Origin: Alphaproteobacteria bacterium
GTDB taxonomy: Bacteria > Pseudomonadota > Alphaproteobacteria > Sphingomonadales > Sphingomonadaceae
Direction: 5' to 3'
DNA length: 21,863 nucleotides
Assembly: GCA_005882415.1 (NCBI GenBank)
Contig: VBAE01000218.1
Span: 1-21,863 of the forward strand
Below the pieces are notes generated by a model. That model was not told where the DNA came from. It searched no databases and saw only the letters and a list, made by a program, of their open reading frames with translations. Position 1 is the first letter of the stretch, and each line of letters begins with the position of its first letter. Below, piece by piece: positions 13,226-21,326 of this stretch. A program made the position numbers and the translations under genes.

Positions 13226-14655
13226 GCTCTCATCCGCTTCGCCAGCGCCTTTTGGTCGGCGGGGGACATGGCGAGGCCAAGCTTGGTTCGGCGCCAGAGG
13301 ACGTCTTCGGCCGTGCGGGCGAATTCGTGGGTTTTGAGGTAGCGCAGCTCCGCCTCGTAGAGGCCGGCGCCGTGGTGGCGGCCTAGTTCGCCGAGGCTGG
13401 TGGCGCTGCCGACGATGTCGCGCATTCGCGTTCCGTAGGCGCGGGAGAGACGGGCGAGGAGGGGCTGGGGCATCCAGGCCCCGACATGGCCGAGCCAGTC
13501 GAGAAAGGCCGGGCCAAGTTCGCCGCCGGGGAGCGCCGTCCAGCCCGTGGAGCGGCGGCCGTCCATGCCGAGCCGGTCGAGCGCTTCCTCGGCAAGCGCG
13601 CGAGCGGTGGTGATCTTGCCTCCGAAGACCGAGAGCAGCCGGCGCTCCTCGTCCAGCTCGAGATGATAGTCGCGGGTCACCGCCTTGGCGTCGGCGGCGC
13701 CGTCGTCGTGGAGCGCGCGCACCCCGGAATAGCTCCAGACGATGTCGGCGGGGACGAGCTGGCGCGAGAAATAGCGGTCGGCCGCCTCGCAGAGGTAGCG
13801 GCGCTCGTCCGCCTCGATCGCGGGGTTCTCGGCGCTCTCGACCGGGATGTCGGTGGTGCCGATCAGGGTGTAGTCGCCGAGATAAGGGAGGGCGAAGACC
13901 ACCCGCCCGTCCGGTTGCTGCAGGATGTAAGCGTGCTCGCTTTCCCACAGGCGCGGCACGACGATATGGCTGCCCTTGACCAGCCGCACCCGGCTCTCGC
14001 TCGGCGCGGAGAGGCGGCCGAGCACGTCGCCCACCCAGGCTCCGGCGGCGTTGACGATCGCCTTGGCGGAGACGGTGCGGCCGCCGGAGAGGGTGGCGGT
14101 CCAGAGGTCGCCATCGCGGCGGGCGCTGAGGAGTTCGGTTCGGGTGAGGATCTCGGCGCCATTCTCGGCGGCGTCGACCGCGTTGAGGACCGTCAGCCGG
14201 CTGTCGTCGACCCACGCGTCCCAATAGGACAGGAGGCGCCGGCGTGGGTCTGCGAGCGGTGAGCGCACCGCCTTCTCGCCCGCGGAGACCCGGCGCGAGT
14301 GGCGGAGGCTGCCGCGTAGCGAGAAGAGGTCATAGAGATACAGGCCGGCGCGGAGCATCCAGAAGGGGCGCATGCCGCGGCTTTGCGGCAGGATGAAGCG
14401 CAGCGGCCGGACGATGTGCGGCGCCGTCTTGAGCAGGATCTCGCGCTCGCGGAGCGCCTCGCGGACCAGCCGGAACTCGCCATATTCCAGATAGCGAAGC
14501 CCGCCGTGAATAAGCTTCGAGGAGGCGGAGCTGGTGTGCGAGGCGAGGTCGTCCCGCTCAACCAGCAGAACCTTCGCCCCGCGGATCGCCGCGTCGCGCG
14601 CAATCGCCGTGCCGTTGATGCCGCCGCCGATAATGAGGAGATCATATGGGTCCAT
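13210..14655 (-). CDS. glpD: Glycerol-3-phosphate dehydrogenase (FAD-dependent)
   Basis: A 481-residue peripheral membrane flavoenzyme that oxidises sn-glycerol 3-phosphate to dihydroxyacetone phosphate and passes electrons to quinone. The FAD-binding start YDLLIIGGGINGTAIARDAA is textbook. Also visible are SSASSKLIHGGLRYLEYGEF, FILPQSRGMRP, VNAAGAWVGDVL, KGSHIVVPRL, YTLIGTTDIPVE, WSYSGVRAL and VFGGKITTARALAEEAL. The C-terminal DUF-like helical domain (RLSRAYGTRMRDIV, then DVLWRRTKLGL) is complete. The start at 14655 is set by the family N-terminus (MDPYDLLIIGGG); upstream in-frame codons run into the glpK promoter region. It is divergent from glpK with 55 bases between starts. No glpF or glpR accompanies them. 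Confidence 0.95.
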   Translation of the reverse strand: MDPYDLLIIGGGINGTAIARDAAIRGAKVLLVERDDLASHTSSASSKLIHGGLRYLEYGEFRLVREALREREILLKTAPHIVRPLRFILPQSRGMRPFWMLRAGLYLYDLFSLRGSLRHSRRVSAGEKAVRSPLADPRRRLLSYWDAWVDDSRLTVLNAVDAAENGAEILTRTELLSARRDGDLWTATLSGGRTVSAKAIVNAAGAWVGDVLGRLSAPSESRVRLVKGSHIVVPRLWESEHAYILQQPDGRVVFALPYLGDYTLIGTTDIPVESAENPAIEADERRYLCEAADRYFSRQLVPADIVWSYSGVRALHDDGAADAKAVTRDYHLELDEERRLLSVFGGKITTARALAEEALDRLGMDGRRSTGWTALPGGELGPAFLDWLGHVGAWMPQPLLARLSRAYGTRMRDIVGSATSLGELGRHHGAGLYEAELRYLKTHEFARTAEDVLWRRTKLGLAMSPADQKALAKRMRAQGPS

Positions 14656-14710
14656 GCCGGCCTTGCAGCCTAACGGCGCTGCGCGGCATAGTCGATGCGA
14701 GGGGAACGCC

Positions 14711-16180
14711 ATGACCTTGCTCGTCATCGATGAAGGGACGACCAGCACCCGCGCGATGCTGTTCGCGCCGGGCGGGGAGTGTTTGGGCGTCGAGCAAAGC
14801 GAGCTTGGCCAGCATTATCCGCGGGACGGCTGGGTCGAGCATGATGCGGAGGAGATCTGGCAATCCAGCCTCGTCTGCGCCCGGGCGATGGTCGAGAAGG
14901 TGGGCGGGGCGGGTGCAATTGCCGCGCTGGGGATCACCAACCAGCGCGAGACGGTGGTATTCTGGAGCCGGCGGACGGGGCGGGCGCTTGCCCCGGCCAT
15001 CGTCTGGCAGGACCGGCGAACGGCGGCGATGTGCGACCGACTCAAGCAGGACGGCCATGAGGAGGAAGTGCAGCGCCGCACCGGGCTCCTCCTCGACCCC
15101 TATTTCAGCGCGTCGAAGATTGCCTGGGCGCTCGAACATTGGCCCGAAGTGCGGGAGGCGGGGGCGGACCTCTGCGTCGGCACGGTGGAGAGCTGGCTGA
15201 TCTTCAAGCTGACCGGCGGGCTCCACATTTCCGATGCCACCAACGCGTCTCGCACCGGGCTGATGGCGACGGGCTCGGGCGGTTGGGACGACTGGCTGCT
15301 CGGCCTGTGGGGCGTTCCGCGCTCCGCATTGCCTGAGATCGTCGACTGCGCCGGCAGCTTCGGGGAGACCGATCTGTTCGGAGAGCCCATTCGAATCGCA
15401 GGCATGGCCGGCGACCAGCAGGCGGCCTCGATCGGCCAGGCCTGTCTCGCGCCGGGCGACACCAAGGCGACCTACGGCACCGGCGCCTTCATCCTCACCA
15501 ATAGCGGCGCCGAATTCCGGCTCAGCCGGCACCGGCTGCTCTCCACCATCGCCTGGCAATTGGGCGGCGAGCGGCGGTTCGCTCTGGAAGGGTCGGTGTT
15601 CGTCGCCGGGAGCCTCGTCAAATGGCTGCGGGACGACTTGGGGCTGATCGCCTCCGCGGCGGAGAGCGAGGCGCTGGCCCGCTCGGTCCCCGACAGCGGC
15701 GGGGTGCAGATCGTCCCCGGCCATACCGGCCTCGGAGCGCCGCACTGGCGGCCGGACGTGCGCGGGGCGATCTCGGGGCTGAGCTTCGCCACCGGCCGAG
15801 CCCATATCGTCCGCGCCGCGCTGGAGGCGATGGCGCACCAGAGCCACGATTTGATGACCGCCTTCGCCGCCGACGGGGCGGCGTGGCAGTGCCTCAAGGT
15901 GGACGGCGGAATGGCTTCCAACGACTGGCTCGCCCAGGATCTGGCCGACATGCTCGGCCTCACCGTCGAGCGTCCCGATTTCGTCGAGACCACCGCCCTC
16001 GGCGCTGCGATGCTGGCCGGGGTCGGCTGCGGCATGTTCGCCTCTCTGGAGGAGGCCGCATCAATGCGCGCCGGGGTGCGGCGGTTCGAGCCCGCGATGG
16101 CGGAGGACGTGCGCTCAAGCCGGCTCGGGGGATGGAGCAAGGCGCTGGAGGCCGTGCTGGGCGCTCAAACCCAATCTTAA
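14711..16180 (+). CDS. glpK: Glycerol kinase
   Basis: A 489-residue cytoplasmic sugar kinase of the FGGY family that phosphorylates glycerol with ATP. The N-terminal phosphate loop reads LLVIDEGTTSTRAMLF (Glu replaces the Gln of the Escherichia coli enzyme, a substitution I believe is common in this lineage). Then come GWVEHDAEEIW, ITNQRETVVFW, IVWQDRRTA, GTVESWLIFKLTGG, DATNASRTGLM, GDQQAASIGQAC, KATYGTGAFIL, FALEGSVFVAGS and LKVDGGMASNDWLAQDLADMLG. Length is normal. The start at ATG 14711 has a GAGGGGA upstream. With glpD it forms a complete glycerol-to-DHAP route. The 55-base divergent space must hold both promoters. Confidence 0.95.
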   Translation: MTLLVIDEGTTSTRAMLFAPGGECLGVEQSELGQHYPRDGWVEHDAEEIWQSSLVCARAMVEKVGGAGAIAALGITNQRETVVFWSRRTGRALAPAIVWQDRRTAAMCDRLKQDGHEEEVQRRTGLLLDPYFSASKIAWALEHWPEVREAGADLCVGTVESWLIFKLTGGLHISDATNASRTGLMATGSGGWDDWLLGLWGVPRSALPEIVDCAGSFGETDLFGEPIRIAGMAGDQQAASIGQACLAPGDTKATYGTGAFILTNSGAEFRLSRHRLLSTIAWQLGGERRFALEGSVFVAGSLVKWLRDDLGLIASAAESEALARSVPDSGGVQIVPGHTGLGAPHWRPDVRGAISGLSFATGRAHIVRAALEAMAHQSHDLMTAFAADGAAWQCLKVDGGMASNDWLAQDLADMLGLTVERPDFVETTALGAAMLAGVGCGMFASLEEAASMRAGVRRFEPAMAEDVRSSRLGGWSKALEAVLGAQTQS

Positions 16181-16204
16181 CCGCCGCCGCGCTAACCCCA
16201 ATCC

Positions 16205-17410
16205 ATGGTCCAGCGCATTCACATCGTCGCCGCGGCGCGGCCGAATTTCATGAAGGTGGCGCCGCTCTGGCATGCGCTCGCCGCGGCCCCCGATTTCGAG
16301 CCGGTGCTGATCCACACCGGCCAGCATTACGACGTCAACATGTCGGACGCCTTCTTCGCCGACCTGAAGCTGCCCGAGCCCGACCATCATCTCGGAATCG
16401 GCTCCGGAAGCCATGCCGAACAGACCGGCGGAGTGATGATCCAATATGAGAAGGTCGCGCTCGCCGACCGGCCGGACTGGCTGGTGGTGGTCGGCGACGT
16501 CAACTCGACCGCGGCCTGCGCGATGGTCGCGGCCAAGCTCGGCTTCCCGATCATCCATCTCGAAGCGGGGCTGAGGAGCCGCGACCGGGCGATGCCGGAG
16601 GAGGTCAACCGCCTCGTCACCGATGTTCTCGCCGACGTGCTGTGGACCCCGTCGCCCGACGCCGACGAGAACCTTGCCGCCGAGGGCGTTGCGCGGGGGC
16701 GGATCACGCGGGTCGGCAACATCATGCTCGACAGCTTCGAGCTTGTGCGCCCCGCGATCGAAGCGGCCAATGTGCCGGGCGAGCTGAAGGTGAAGCGCGG
16801 CGGCTATGGCGTCGTGACGCTGCACCGCCCGTCCAACGTGGACGAGCCGGCACAGCTCATCCGCCTCGTCGATGCGCTGATCGAGGTGCAGCGCGAGCTG
16901 CCGCTCGTCTTCCCTGTCCATCCGCGCACCGCCAAGCGCCTGTCCGGAGCGTTGCTCGACAGCCGCCTCGCCCGCGCCGGCGTCAAGCTGGTCGAGCCGA
17001 TGCCTTATGTCCGCTTCATGAGCCTGGTGACCGGTGCCGCGGCTGCGATCACCGATTCGGGCGGGGTGCAGGAGGAGACGACCTATCTCGGCATTCCCTG
17101 CCTCACCTTGCGCGAGAGCACCGAGCGACCGGTGACCGTCACCCACGGCACCAACCGCCTGGTCACGCCCGAGACTTTGCTCGCCGAGCTCGTCGCCGCC
17201 CGCGCCAAGCTCCGGGCGGTCCACGCGCCGCCCGAGCTTTGGGACGGTCGGACGGCCGAGCGCTGCGTCGCCGACCTCCGCCGCCGCGCGGGGCCGGCAC
17301 TGCTTCCAGGCGCGCGAATGTCGCAGGCGGAAATGGCCGCGGAGCTCACCCGCCGCTACGGCAGCGAGGAGCGGCGCCGGGCCGGTGGGTCGCATCGGCG
17401 GCCCCTTTAG
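16205..17410 (+). CDS. wecB: UDP-N-acetylglucosamine 2-epimerase (non-hydrolysing)
   Basis: A 401-residue cytoplasmic epimerase converting UDP-GlcNAc to UDP-ManNAc, a precursor for surface polysaccharides. Family blocks are clear: AARPNFMKVAPLW, LIHTGQHYDVNMSDAFF, VVGDVNSTAAC, IIHLEAGLRSRDRAMPEEVN (catalytic acidic residues), VTLHRPSNVD, VFPVHPRTAKRL, ITDSGGVQEETTYLGIPCLT and TERPVTVTHGTNRLV. It is about 25 residues longer than typical WecB because of a basic Arg-rich tail (SEERRRAGGSHRRPL). Only 24 bases separate it from glpK. It stands alone here, without ManNAc dehydrogenase or glycosyltransferases beside it; the glycan genes at 5.3-9.0 kb may use related chemistry. A palindromic repeat follows the stop at once. 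Confidence 0.94.
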   Translation: MVQRIHIVAAARPNFMKVAPLWHALAAAPDFEPVLIHTGQHYDVNMSDAFFADLKLPEPDHHLGIGSGSHAEQTGGVMIQYEKVALADRPDWLVVVGDVNSTAACAMVAAKLGFPIIHLEAGLRSRDRAMPEEVNRLVTDVLADVLWTPSPDADENLAAEGVARGRITRVGNIMLDSFELVRPAIEAANVPGELKVKRGGYGVVTLHRPSNVDEPAQLIRLVDALIEVQRELPLVFPVHPRTAKRLSGALLDSRLARAGVKLVEPMPYVRFMSLVTGAAAAITDSGGVQEETTYLGIPCLTLRESTERPVTVTHGTNRLVTPETLLAELVAARAKLRAVHAPPELWDGRTAERCVADLRRRAGPALLPGARMSQAEMAAELTRRYGSEERRRAGGSHRRPL

Positions 17411-17411
17411 C

Positions 17412-17507
17412 CGTCATGCCGGACTTGATCCGGCATCCATGAACACGGTTCGAGTCCAGTTCTCACTGACCTGTGTTCATGGATCCCGGGTCAAGCCCGG
17501 GATGACG
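17412..17507. repeat. Palindromic interspersed repeat, second family
   Basis: The left arm (17412-17446) starts CGTCATGCCGGACTTGATCC and ends CCATGAACAC. The right arm (17473-17507) is its near-perfect inverted copy, starting GTGTTCATGG and ending GGGATGACG. They can form a hairpin of roughly 35 bp with a 26-base loop. This consensus is also a familiar alphaproteobacterial genomic repeat. Like the element at 182-260 it fills the gap between two converging genes, here wecB and the 3-hydroxyisobutyrate dehydrogenase gene, where it could act as a two-way terminator. Confidence 0.8.
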
Positions 17508-17509
17508 TG

Positions 17510-18418
17510 TTAATCAGCCGACGCAGGCGCCTCCCAGCTGTCGTCGATCATCTTGATGATGCCGGAGAAGTCCTTGCCGCCGCCGCCGAGCGATTCGGCG
17601 AAGCGGGTGTAGAGCTCCTCCGCGGCGGACCCCATCGGCGTGTAGCTGTCGGCGTTGCGCGCCGCTTCCATCGCCAGGCGCAGGTCCTTCAGCATGAGCG
17701 CCGCCGCGAAACCGCCCTCATAGTCGCGGTCGGCGGGGGTCGACGGGCCGACGCCCGGGAGCGGGCAGTAAGTCGTCATCGACCAGCATTGCCCCGAGGC
17801 TTTGGACGAGATGTCGAAGAAGGTCTGCGGGTCGAGCCCCAATTTCTGGGCGAGGACGAACGTCTCGCAGGTCGCGACCATCGAGGCGCCGAGCAGCATG
17901 TTGTTGCAGATCTTCGCGGCCTGGCCGGCCCCGCCGCCCCCGGCGTGGATCACGGCCTTGCCCATCTGCTCGAGGATCGGGCGCGCTCGCTCGAAGGCTT
18001 CGTCGGTGCCGCCGACCATGAAAGTGAGGGTGCCGCCCTCGGCCGCCGCGATCCCGCCCGAGACCGGCGCGTCGACCATCGCATAGCCCGCCTCCTCGGC
18101 CTTGCCGATTTCCTCGCGCGCGGTGTCGACGTCGATGGTCGAGCAATCGAGCAGGATCGCGCCGGCCGGGGCCTTGCCGATCACGCTCGCTTCATAGACG
18201 TCGCGGACGTGCTTGCCGGCGGGGAGCATGGTCACCACCGCCTCGGCGTCCTTCACCGCCTCCTCCGCGGACGCGGCGCGGGCGCAGCCGTTCGCTTCGG
18301 CCTTGGCGAGGGCGGCTTCGGAGAGGTCGAACGCCCGGACCTCGTGCCCCGCTTTGGCCAGGTTCGCGGCCATGCCGCTGCCCATATTGCCGAGACCGAT
18401 GAATGCGATTCGTGCCAT
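17510..18418 (-). CDS. mmsB: 3-hydroxyisobutyrate dehydrogenase
   Basis: A 302-residue NAD-dependent beta-hydroxyacid dehydrogenase that oxidises 3-hydroxyisobutyrate to methylmalonate semialdehyde in valine breakdown. The Rossmann start IAFIGLGNMGSGMAANLAKAG, the substrate loop DAPVSGGIAAAEGGTLTFMVGG and the catalytic-lysine helix GQAAKICNNMLLG are all canonical. The C-terminal KDLRLAMEAA is also conserved. Length is normal. It follows the enoyl-CoA hydratase gene with one base between stop and start, so the two are one unit. Related tartronate-semialdehyde reductases share the fold, but the hydratase neighbour favours valine catabolism. Confidence 0.92.
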   Translation of the reverse strand: MARIAFIGLGNMGSGMAANLAKAGHEVRAFDLSEAALAKAEANGCARAASAEEAVKDAEAVVTMLPAGKHVRDVYEASVIGKAPAGAILLDCSTIDVDTAREEIGKAEEAGYAMVDAPVSGGIAAAEGGTLTFMVGGTDEAFERARPILEQMGKAVIHAGGGGAGQAAKICNNMLLGASMVATCETFVLAQKLGLDPQTFFDISSKASGQCWSMTTYCPLPGVGPSTPADRDYEGGFAAALMLKDLRLAMEAARNADSYTPMGSAAEELYTRFAESLGGGGKDFSGIIKMIDDSWEAPASAD

Positions 18419-18419
18419 C

Positions 18420-19196
18420 TTATCTGCCCTTCCAATCCGCCTTACGCTTGTCGACGAAGGCGCTCATCCCTTCTTTCTGGTCCTCGGTGCCGAACAGGCC
18501 GTGGAACAGGCGGCGCTCGAACACGATGCCTTGCGCCAGCCCCGTCTCGAAGGCGGCATTGACCATCTCCTTGGTGGCGATGGCGGCGAGGGGGGCCATG
18601 GACGCGATCGCTTGGGCCGTCTTCATCGCCTCGTCGAGCAGCTCCGCGGCCGGCACCACCCGGGCAACGAGGCCGGAGCGTTCCGCTTCCTCGGCGCCCA
18701 TGTTGCGGCCGGTGAGGCACATCTCCATCGCCTTGGCCTTGCCGACCGCCCGGGTGAGGCGCTGCGACCCGCCCATTCCAGGCGTCACCCCGAGCCTGAT
18801 CTCCGGCTGGCCGAACTGGGCGGTGTCGGCGGCGATGATGAAGTCGGCCATCATCGCCACTTCGCAGCCGCCGCCCAGCGCATAGCCGGCAACCGCGGCG
18901 ATCCACGGCTTGCGGGTCGCGGTCACGCGCTCCCACCCGGCGAAGAAGTTGGAGGCATACATCTCGGCAAAGCCGTGGTTCGACATCTCCTTGATGTCCG
19001 CGCCGGCCGCAAAGGCGCGCTCGTTTCCGGTCAGAACCAGGCAGCGCTGCGACTCGTCCGAATCATAGGCTGCAAAGGCCTCAATCAGCTCGGCGAGGAC
19101 GGTGGTGTTGAGGGCATTGAGCGCCTTCGGGCGGTTCAGAGTGACCAGGGTCACCGCGCCCCGTTGCTCGACCAGGATGTTCTCGTAATCGACCAT
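18420..19196 (-). CDS. Enoyl-CoA hydratase (crotonase family)
   Basis: A 258-residue crotonase that adds water across the double bond of 2-enoyl-CoA. Landmarks are NRPKALNALN, the CoA-binding and oxyanion loop AFAAGADIKEM, the second oxyanion helix AVAGYALGGGCEVAMMAD with the first catalytic Glu, and the second Glu in FGQPEIRLGVTPGMGGSQRL. The C-terminal TEDQKEGMSAFVDKRKADW is typical of short-chain enoyl-CoA hydratases. GACGGAGA lies about 7 bases before ATG. Coupled to mmsB, it could hydrate methacrylyl-CoA in valine breakdown. It could equally serve fatty-acid oxidation. Other valine-pathway genes (acyl-CoA dehydrogenase, mmsA, hydrolase) are not in the window. Confidence 0.9.
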   Translation of the reverse strand: MVDYENILVEQRGAVTLVTLNRPKALNALNTTVLAELIEAFAAYDSDESQRCLVLTGNERAFAAGADIKEMSNHGFAEMYASNFFAGWERVTATRKPWIAAVAGYALGGGCEVAMMADFIIAADTAQFGQPEIRLGVTPGMGGSQRLTRAVGKAKAMEMCLTGRNMGAEEAERSGLVARVVPAAELLDEAMKTAQAIASMAPLAAIATKEMVNAAFETGLAQGIVFERRLFHGLFGTEDQKEGMSAFVDKRKADWKGR

Positions 19197-19273
19197 GGCT
19201 TCGTCTCCGTCGGGCGTCTCGCCACGCCTGTGAGAGAAGGCGGACGCCGGATCAAGAGCCGCCGTCAGGATAT

Positions 19274-19795
19274 CTAGCCCCGCGGCTCGCCCTCGGTGAG
19301 GGAGCCGTCGCGGATCAGGCCGTTGACGAAGCGGGTGACCGCGTCGAGCTGCTTGCGCAGGAGATCGAGCATCGCCGGATCCTGCACCCTGGACGGCGGC
19401 ACGGCGAGCTCGCCCGCGGGGGTGCGGATCAGGGCGCCGTCGCGCACCAGAGCCTCGACCCGGCGACGCGTCGTCTCTCGGTTGAGACCGGTGGCTGCGG
19501 CGATGGAGGCGACGTTGCAGCCCTGGAGTTCCTCGAGCGGCAGATAGGTGGCGAGCGCCCGCTGGGCGTCGGTGAGGCCGGAGCGGGTGAACTTCTCCGA
19601 CGTGATCGCGACGACGCTAAGCAGGATCAGCACCGTTTCCGGATCGTGCTTCTCGCGCCGCCACAATTCCATGCAGCGGGTGGTGAGGAGGGCGAGGCGA
19701 ATCCCGGTGATTCGGCTGTTCGCCTCGGCTTCCGACTCATCGACGACGAGTTGCAGGGGCCGCCGTTTCGCAGGCGATTCAAAGCGTTGGGCCAA
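19274..19795 (-). CDS. Winged helix-turn-helix regulatory protein
   Basis: A roughly 173-residue protein with a clear DNA-binding end: NVASIAAATGLNRETTRRRVEALVRDGALIRTPAG is a helix-turn-helix with wing, of the Crp/IclR/MarR-like type. The N-terminal half (LQLVVDESEAEANSRITGIR, MELWRREKHDPETVLILLSVVAITSEKF) is helical with no ligand fold that I recognise. There is no in-frame ATG before residue about 60. I suggest TTG 19795 (LAQRFESPAKRRP); sites further upstream read as non-coding. It is divergent from the transporter gene, so it may control that gene and itself through the palindrome at 19881-19895. That link is inference. Confidence 0.72.
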   Translation of the reverse strand: MAQRFESPAKRRPLQLVVDESEAEANSRITGIRLALLTTRCMELWRREKHDPETVLILLSVVAITSEKFTRSGLTDAQRALATYLPLEELQGCNVASIAAATGLNRETTRRRVEALVRDGALIRTPAGELAVPPSRVQDPAMLDLLRKQLDAVTRFVNGLIRDGSLTEGEPRG

Positions 19796-19880
19796 TACTA
19801 CGGTCCCGGTTGCGCGCTGGCGGTGCGCTGAGTTCCGGTCTCCTAGCCATTCCGTAGGGGCAATGGCAACCCGCCCGCAC

Positions 19881-19895
19881 CGCACATTATGTGCG
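19881..19895. promoter_or_regulatory. Palindromic operator-like site
   Basis: CGCACA-TTA-TGTGCG is a perfect 6-bp inverted repeat with a 3-base centre, in the 247-base space between the divergent regulator and transporter genes. A second, looser palindrome, GCCATT (19846-19851) with AATGGC (19862-19867), lies about 15 bases away. Symmetric sites in such a gap are good candidates for regulator binding, but no protein can be assigned from sequence alone. Confidence 0.4.
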
Positions 19896-20042
19896 CCCCC
19901 GCGGCTGCGCCCGTGCATTGGTCCCCTAAGAAGGAGGCAGGCCTGTGCCCCCCAACGGCAAGGCCGGGCCCGCCGCACATGACCGATGGCGGCGGGCCCA
20001 CTTCCCTTGTGCGGAAGGCGGGATGCGCGCTAGCTGGCGCCG

Positions 20043-21326
20043 ATGGGGACTGAAGCCGCCGACCTGTCCGCCTACCGCGGAGTCTCCCGCGCATCCCTCG
20101 TCGTCGCCGGCTTCTCGACCATCGTCGAATGGTACGACTTCACCCTCTATCTCTATTTCGCGACCGTACTCTCCCGAGTGTTCTTCGGCGGCGGGGCGGC
20201 CTCGCTGGCGGTCACCCTTGGCGGCTTCGCGGTTGCCTATCTGATGCGGCCACTGGGCGCGGTGGTCTTCGGCCATATCGGAGACCGCCACGGGCGGCGG
20301 CGAATGATGCTTCTGTCGATGGCGCTGATGACCGCTGCGATGCTCGCCACGGCGCTGCTTCCGACCCGCGCCGCGGTCGGCCCGGCGGCGGGGGTGCTGC
20401 TCATCCTGCTGCGCTGCGTGATGGGCTTCTCGGTCGGTGGCGAATATACCGGCGTGGTGGCCTATCTGCTGGAGGGCGCGCGGCCGGAGCGGCGCGGCCT
20501 GATCACCTCCCTCGCCGCCGCGGCGAGCGAAGTGGGGGCGCTGCTCGCAGTGGGCGTGTCGGCGCTGACCGTTAGCCTGGCCCCGGCAGGCGACCTCGAA
20601 AGCTGGGGCTGGCGGATCCCCTTCCTGGTCGGCGCCGCGCTGGCAGGAAGCGTTTGGATCGCGCGTTCCACGATGCACGAATCGCCGGAGTTCGAACGGC
20701 AGCGGAGCGAAGGGACGGTGCCCGAGAACCCGCTCCGCCACAGCCTCGCCAATCACCGGGTCGGGATCGCGCGGGCCTTCGCGATCTCGGCGCTGGGATC
20801 GATCACTTATTATGTCGGAATCACCTATGTGCCCGCCTTCCTGACCTCGGCCGGGACGCTGGGGGAGGGCGATTCCCTCTGGCTCTCGACCCTGGCGGCG
20901 GTGGCGGTGATCCTCGTCACCCCCTTCGTCGGCCTGTGGTCGGACCGTTGGGGGCGGAAGCCCGTCCTCCTCCTCCTCGCGCTCGCCAGCGCTGCGCTCC
21001 CGGCGACGATGTTCTCGCTGATGGCCGGCGGTTCGCACGCGCAGGCCCTGCTTGGCGCCGTAGTCCTCGCCTGCGTCGCCGGCGGGGTGAGCGCGGTCGG
21101 CGCGGTCGCCACCGCAGAGCAATTCCCCGGCGAAGGCCGTCTCAGCGGCCTCGCTTTCGGAGCCACCGGCGCCACGGCAATCTTCGGGGGCTTCACTCCC
21201 TGGCTCGCCCAGCTGCTGATGGGGCGCACCGGCTCCCACATGGTCCCCGGGATCATGATCGCGGTCGTGGCGCTCTGCGTCCTGCCGGTGCTGCTGACCA
21301 TGCCGGAGACGCGCCCGCGTCCCTAG
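20043..21326 (+). CDS. MFS transporter, metabolite:H+ symporter (MHS) type
   Basis: A 427-residue inner-membrane transporter with about 12 hydrophobic segments. The MHS family features are visible: VEWYDFTLYLYF in helix 1, the loop 2-3 motif GHIGDRHGRRRMMLLSM, CVMGFSVGGEYTGVVAYLLEGARPERRG in the helix 4-5 region and the mirrored GLWSDRWGRKPVLLLL between helices 8 and 9. Members carry organic acids, proline/betaine or shikimate-type aromatics with protons; the substrate here is not predictable. The start at ATG 20043 is forced by an in-frame TAG at 20031 but has no ribosome site. A strong AAGGAGG at 19931 instead serves a GTG in another frame. The stop overlaps the radC stop by 4 bases (CTAG). 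Confidence 0.9.
   Translation: MGTEAADLSAYRGVSRASLVVAGFSTIVEWYDFTLYLYFATVLSRVFFGGGAASLAVTLGGFAVAYLMRPLGAVVFGHIGDRHGRRRMMLLSMALMTAAMLATALLPTRAAVGPAAGVLLILLRCVMGFSVGGEYTGVVAYLLEGARPERRGLITSLAAAASEVGALLAVGVSALTVSLAPAGDLESWGWRIPFLVGAALAGSVWIARSTMHESPEFERQRSEGTVPENPLRHSLANHRVGIARAFAISALGSITYYVGITYVPAFLTSAGTLGEGDSLWLSTLAAVAVILVTPFVGLWSDRWGRKPVLLLLALASAALPATMFSLMAGGSHAQALLGAVVLACVAGGVSAVGAVATAEQFPGEGRLSGLAFGATGATAIFGGFTPWLAQLLMGRTGSHMVPGIMIAVVALCVLPVLLTMPETRPRP

Noticed and set aside
14656..14710. Riboswitch or leader RNA between glpD and glpK
   Set aside because: Only 55 bases separate the starts and no stable conserved fold is visible.
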